From contig OU452234.1 in assembly GCA_911728455.2 (NCBI GenBank), positions 12,238,031 to 12,302,030 on the forward strand: DNA of 64,000 nucleotides, read 5' to 3'. Below are positions 60,374 through 64,000 of the stretch, in pieces. Source of the DNA: Marthasterias glacialis (taxonomy: Eukaryota > Echinodermata > Asteroidea > Forcipulatida > Asteriidae). The position numbers and the translations under genes were made by a program. Position 1 is the first letter of the stretch, and the number at the start of each line of letters is the position of its first letter. The notes under the pieces are model-generated. The model searched no databases, was not told the origin of the DNA, and saw only the letters and a program-made list of their open reading frames with translations.

Positions 60374-62651
60374 GCTAGCTCCCGAAATACTGCAAGTTGG
60401 GAGCTCTAGTTTGTTGGACACGTCTCGGAAGAGCCGCCCGCATCCACTGATTCCATGAAAAGCACTTTTCAAGTTGGGTCCAAAATTAAAATTTCTCACA
60501 GGGAAAAAAAAAATTTTATGCGATTTTATGATAGAAAATGATAGAGTAGACATCACTGAAGAGGGTTTGTGTGCGGGGAAGGGGTCAATTCGCAATATTT
60601 GGGCAAGTGGCAAAAGTGAGCACCGGCACTTTTGATCAAAATTTTTTTACGCGATTTTATGATAGAAAATGATAGAGTAGACATCACTGAAGAGGGTTTG
60701 TGTGCGTGGAAGGGGTCAATTCGCAATATTTGGGCAAGTGGCAAAATTTGGGTCAATTCTGACGTCATCAAGATGGCCGAAAAAGCTCGCTAGCTCCCGA
60801 AATACTGCAAGTTGGGAGCTCTAGTTTGTTGGACACGTCTCGGAAGAGCCGCCCGCATCCTCTGATTCCATGAAAAGCACTTTTCAAGTTGGGTCCAAAA
60901 TTAAAATTTCTCACAGGGAGCTCCCTGTGAGCACCGGCACTTTTGATCAAAATTTTTTTATGCGATTTTATGATAGAAAATGATAGAGTAGACATCACTG
61001 AAGAGGGTTTGTGTGCGGGGAAGGGGTCAATTCGCAATATTTGGGCAAGTGGCAAAATTTGGGTCAATTCTGACGTCATCAAGATGGCCGAAAAAGCTCG
61101 CTAGCTCCCGAAATACTGCAAGTTGGGAGCTCTAGTTTGTTGGACACGTCTCGGAAGAGCCGCCCGCATCCACTGATTCCATGAAAAGCACTTTTCAAGT
61201 TGGGTCCAAAATTAAAATTTCTCACATGGAAAAAAAATTTTTATGCGATTTTATGATAGAAAATGATAGAGTAGACATCACTGAAGAGGGTTTGTGTGCG
61301 GGGAAGGGGTCAATTCGCAATATTTGGGCAAGTGGCAAAAGTGAGCACCGGCACTTTTGATCAAAATATTTTTACGCGATTTTATGATAGAAAATGATAG
61401 AGTAGACATCACTGAAGAGGGTTTGTGTGCGGGGAAGGGGTCAATTCGCAATATTTGGGCAAGTGGCAAAATTTGGGTCAATTCTGACGTCATCAAGATG
61501 GCCGAAAAAGCTCGCTAGCTCCCGAAATACTGCAAGTTGGGAGCTCTAGTTTGTTGGACACGTCTCGGAAGAGCCGCCCGCATCCACTGATTCCATGAAA
61601 AGCACTTTTCAAGTTGGGTCCAAAATTAAAATTTCTCACAGGGAAAAAAAAATTTTATGCGATTTTATGATAGAAAATGATAGAGTAGACATCACTGAAG
61701 AGGGTTTGTGTGCGGGGAAGGGGTCAATTCGCAATATTTGGGCAAGTGGCAAAAGTGAGCACCGGCACTTTTGATCAAAATTTTTTTACGCGATTTTATG
61801 ATAGAAAATGATAGAGTAGACATCACTGAAGAGGGTTTGTGTGCGTGGAAGGGGTCAATTCGCAATATTTGGGCAAGTGGCAAAATTTGGGTCAATTCTG
61901 ACGTCATCAAGATGGCCGAAAAAGCTCGCTAGCTCCCGAAATACTGCAAGTTGGGAGCTCTAGTTTGTTGGACACGTCTCGGAAGAGCCGCCCGCATCCT
62001 CTGATTCCATGAAAAGCACTTTTCAAGTTGGGTCCAAAATTAAAATTTCTCACAGGGAGCTCCCTGTGAGCACCGGCACTTTTGATCAAAATTTTTTTAT
62101 GCGATTTTATGATAGAAAATGATAGAGTAGACATCACTGAAGAGGGTTTGTGTGCGGGGAAGGGGTCAATTCGCAATATTTGGGCAAGTGGCAAAATTTG
62201 GGTCAATTCTGACGTCATCAAGATGGCCGAAAAAGCTCGCTAGCTCCCGAAATACTGCAAGTTGGGAGCTCTAGTTTGTTGGACACGTCTCGGCAGAGCC
62301 GCCCGCATCCACTGATTCCATGAAAAGCACTTTTCAAGTTGGGTCCAAAATTAAAATTTCTCACATGGAAAAAAAATTTTATGCGATTTTATGATAGAAA
62401 ATGATAGAGTAGACATCACTGAAGAGGGTTTGTGTGCGGGGAAGGGGTCAATTCGCAATATTTGGGCAAGTGGCAAAAGTGAGCACCGGCACTTTTGATC
62501 AAAATTTTTTTACGCGATTTTATGATAGAAAATGATAGAGTAGACATCACTGAAGAGGGTTTGTGTGCGGGGAAGGGGTCAATTCGCAATATTTGGGCAA
62601 GTGGCAAAATTTCGGTCAATTCTGACGTCATCAAGATGGCCGAAAAAGCTC
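60374..62651 (+). repeat. Satellite domain 3: two copies of a ~1140-bp trimeric higher-order repeat
   Basis: Unit lengths run 415, 311, 414, 414, 311, 413. Copy-specific markers repeat in order: GTGCGTGGAAGG in the first unit (60704 and 61843), CATCCTCTGATT in the second (about 60857 and 61996), CACATGGAAAAA in the third (61225 and 62363). The long units carry an insertion at 60505-60615, 61231-61340, 61645-61754 and 62370-62478. It copies the monomer segment from the A/T tract through GGCAAGTGGCAAAA. Confidence 0.9.
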
Positions 62652-64000
62652 GCTAGCTCCCGAAATACTGCAAGTTGGGAGCTCTAGTTTGTTGGACACG
62701 TCTCGGAAGAGCCGCCCGCATCCTCTGATTCCATGAAAAGCACTTTTCAAGTTGGGTCCAAAATTAAAATTTCTCACAGGGAGCTCCCTGTGAGCACCGG
62801 CACTTTTGATCAAAATTTTTTTTATGCGATTTTATGATAGAAAATGATAGAGTAGACATCACTGAAGAGGGTTTGTGTGCGGGGAAGGGGTCAATTCGCA
62901 ATATTTGGGCAAGTGGCAAAATTTGGGTCAATTCTGACGTCATCAAAATGGCCGAAAAAGCTCGCTAGCTCCCGAAATACTGCAAGTTGGGAGCTCTAGT
63001 TTGTTGGACACGTCTCGGAAGAGCCGCCCGCATCCACTGATTCCATGAAAAGCACTTTTCAAGTTGGGTCCAAAATTAAAATTTCTCACAGGGAGCTCCC
63101 TGTGAGCACCGGCACTTTTGATCAAAATTTTTTTTATGCGATTTTATGATAGAAAATGATAGAGTAGACATCACTGAAGAGGGTTTGTGTGCGGGGAAGG
63201 GGTCAATTCGCAATATTTGGGCAAGTGGCAAAATTTGGGTCAATTCTGACGTCATCAAGATGGCCGAAAAAGCTCGCTAGCTCCCGAAATACTGCAAGTT
63301 GGGAGCTCTAGTTTGTTGGACACGTCTCGGAAGAGCCGCCCGCATCCACTGATTCCATGAAAAGCACTTTTCAAGTTGGGTCCAAAATTAAAATTTCTCA
63401 CAGGGAGCTCCCTGTGAGCACCGGCACTTTTGATCCAAATTTTTTTTATGCGATTTTATGATAGAAAATGATAGAGTAGACATCACTGAAGAGGGTTTGT
63501 GTGCGGGGAAGGGGTCAATTCGCAATATTTGGGCAAGTGGCAAAATTTGGGTCAATTCTGACGTCATCAAGATGGCCGAAAAAGCTCGCTAGCTCCCGAA
63601 ATACTGCAAGTTGGGAGCTCTAGTTTGTTGGACACGTCTCGGAAGAGCCGCCCGCATCCACTGATTCCATGAAAAGCACTTTTCAAGTTGGGTCCAAAAT
63701 TAAAATTTCTCACAGGGAGCTCCCTGTGAGCACCGGCACTTTTGATCCAAATTTTTTTTATGCGATTTTATGATAGAAAATGATAGAGTAGACATCACTG
63801 AAGAGGGTTTGTGTGCGGGGAAGGGGTCAATTCGCAATATTTGGGCAAGTGGCAAAATTTGGGTCAATTCTGACGTCATCAAGATGGCCGAAAAAGCTCG
63901 CTAGCTCCCGAAATACTGCAAGTTGGGAGCTCTAGTTTGTTGGACACGTCTCGGAAGAGCCGCCCGCATCCACTGATTCCATGAAAAGCACTTTTCAAGT
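62652..64000 (+). repeat. Satellite right tail: 312-bp units
   Basis: Four units of 312 bp, each with one extra T in the A/T tract, and the start of a fifth. The first shares the CATCCTCTG marker of the trimer's middle unit. The last two full units share GATCCAAATTTT. The array continues beyond the window. Confidence 0.9.

Larger units (their letters stand above)
24920..64000 (+). repeat. 311-bp satellite array: 124 complete monomers plus a partial one
   Basis: Head-to-tail units begin GCTAGCTCCCGAAATACTGC and end GGCCGAAAAAGCTC, and the array runs off the window. Most units are 311 bp; exceptions are 312 (unit 66 and four units near the right end), 313 (unit 90), 310 (units 95, 97, 114) and four of 413-415 bp. 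Within the monomer: AGCTCCC and GGGAGCT inverted around a 15-base loop; a palindrome centred on GAGCTC; TTGATCAA with an A/T tract; and TGACGTCATCA followed by AAAATGGCC or AAGATGGCC. The minus strand has a 103-codon frame per unit, but 311 is not a multiple of three and no element of gene structure is visible. A satellite, possibly (peri)centromeric or heterochromatic, is the best reading (inference). Confidence 0.98.

Noticed and set aside
24920..64000. CRISPR-like array
   Set aside because: The repeats are contiguous with no unique spacers, the unit is 311 bp, and the context is eukaryotic.

Overview
The window is eukaryotic, and the features point to a metazoan, most likely a marine invertebrate. 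Evidence: an AT-rich background, split SLC17-type transporter exons with GT/AG borders, several tRNA-derived SINE families, a non-LTR retrotransposon fragment, a piggyBac transposon, and a very large satellite array. Nothing bacterial or viral was recognised. The exact phylum cannot be fixed from the sequence alone.

Layout. Positions 1-24919 are transposon-rich, gene-poor DNA. They hold a 66-bp minisatellite (801-1907, with a diverged copy at 1-50), at least four groups of tRNA-related SINE copies, and two copies of a palindromic (foldback) element at about 3.6-4.05 kb and 10.24-10.7 kb. There is also a TTAA-flanked non-autonomous element with piggyBac-like ends (5168-6046), further inverted-repeat elements at 10793-11364, 18889-19675 and 20724-21228, and a 20-bp minisatellite at about 21.29-21.86 kb. 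On the minus strand, three exons of a decayed SLC17 (sialin/VGLUT family) transporter gene lie in the correct order at 12064-12108, 8796-8905 and 7781-8028. The last has two in-frame stops, and no exon for the middle of the protein is visible, so the locus is called a pseudogene. A decayed reverse-transcriptase C-terminus lies at 12206-12685.

The one intact protein-coding gene is a 605-aa piggyBac transposase (14517-16334). It sits inside a complete 2702-bp element (14248-16949) with 15-bp terminal inverted repeats and a perfect TTAA target duplication. The catalytic aspartates and a C-terminal cysteine-rich finger are visible.

From 24920 to the end of the window (39 kb, 61% of it) runs one head-to-tail satellite array of a 311-bp monomer: 124 complete units plus a partial one, running off the right edge. 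The left part (units 1-66) is almost perfectly homogeneous and starts abruptly. At 45447 a G-to-C change becomes predominant and completes a 22-bp perfect palindrome. Further right, higher-order repeats appear, ending in a ~1140-bp trimer built from 413-415-bp variant monomers. Each variant carries a 109-111-bp copy of internal monomer sequence inserted at the centre of that palindrome. Every normal monomer also carries a perfect CRE octamer (TGACGTCA) next to a YY1-like AARATGGCC motif. The array architecture and the palindrome-centred insertions are the most unusual features here.
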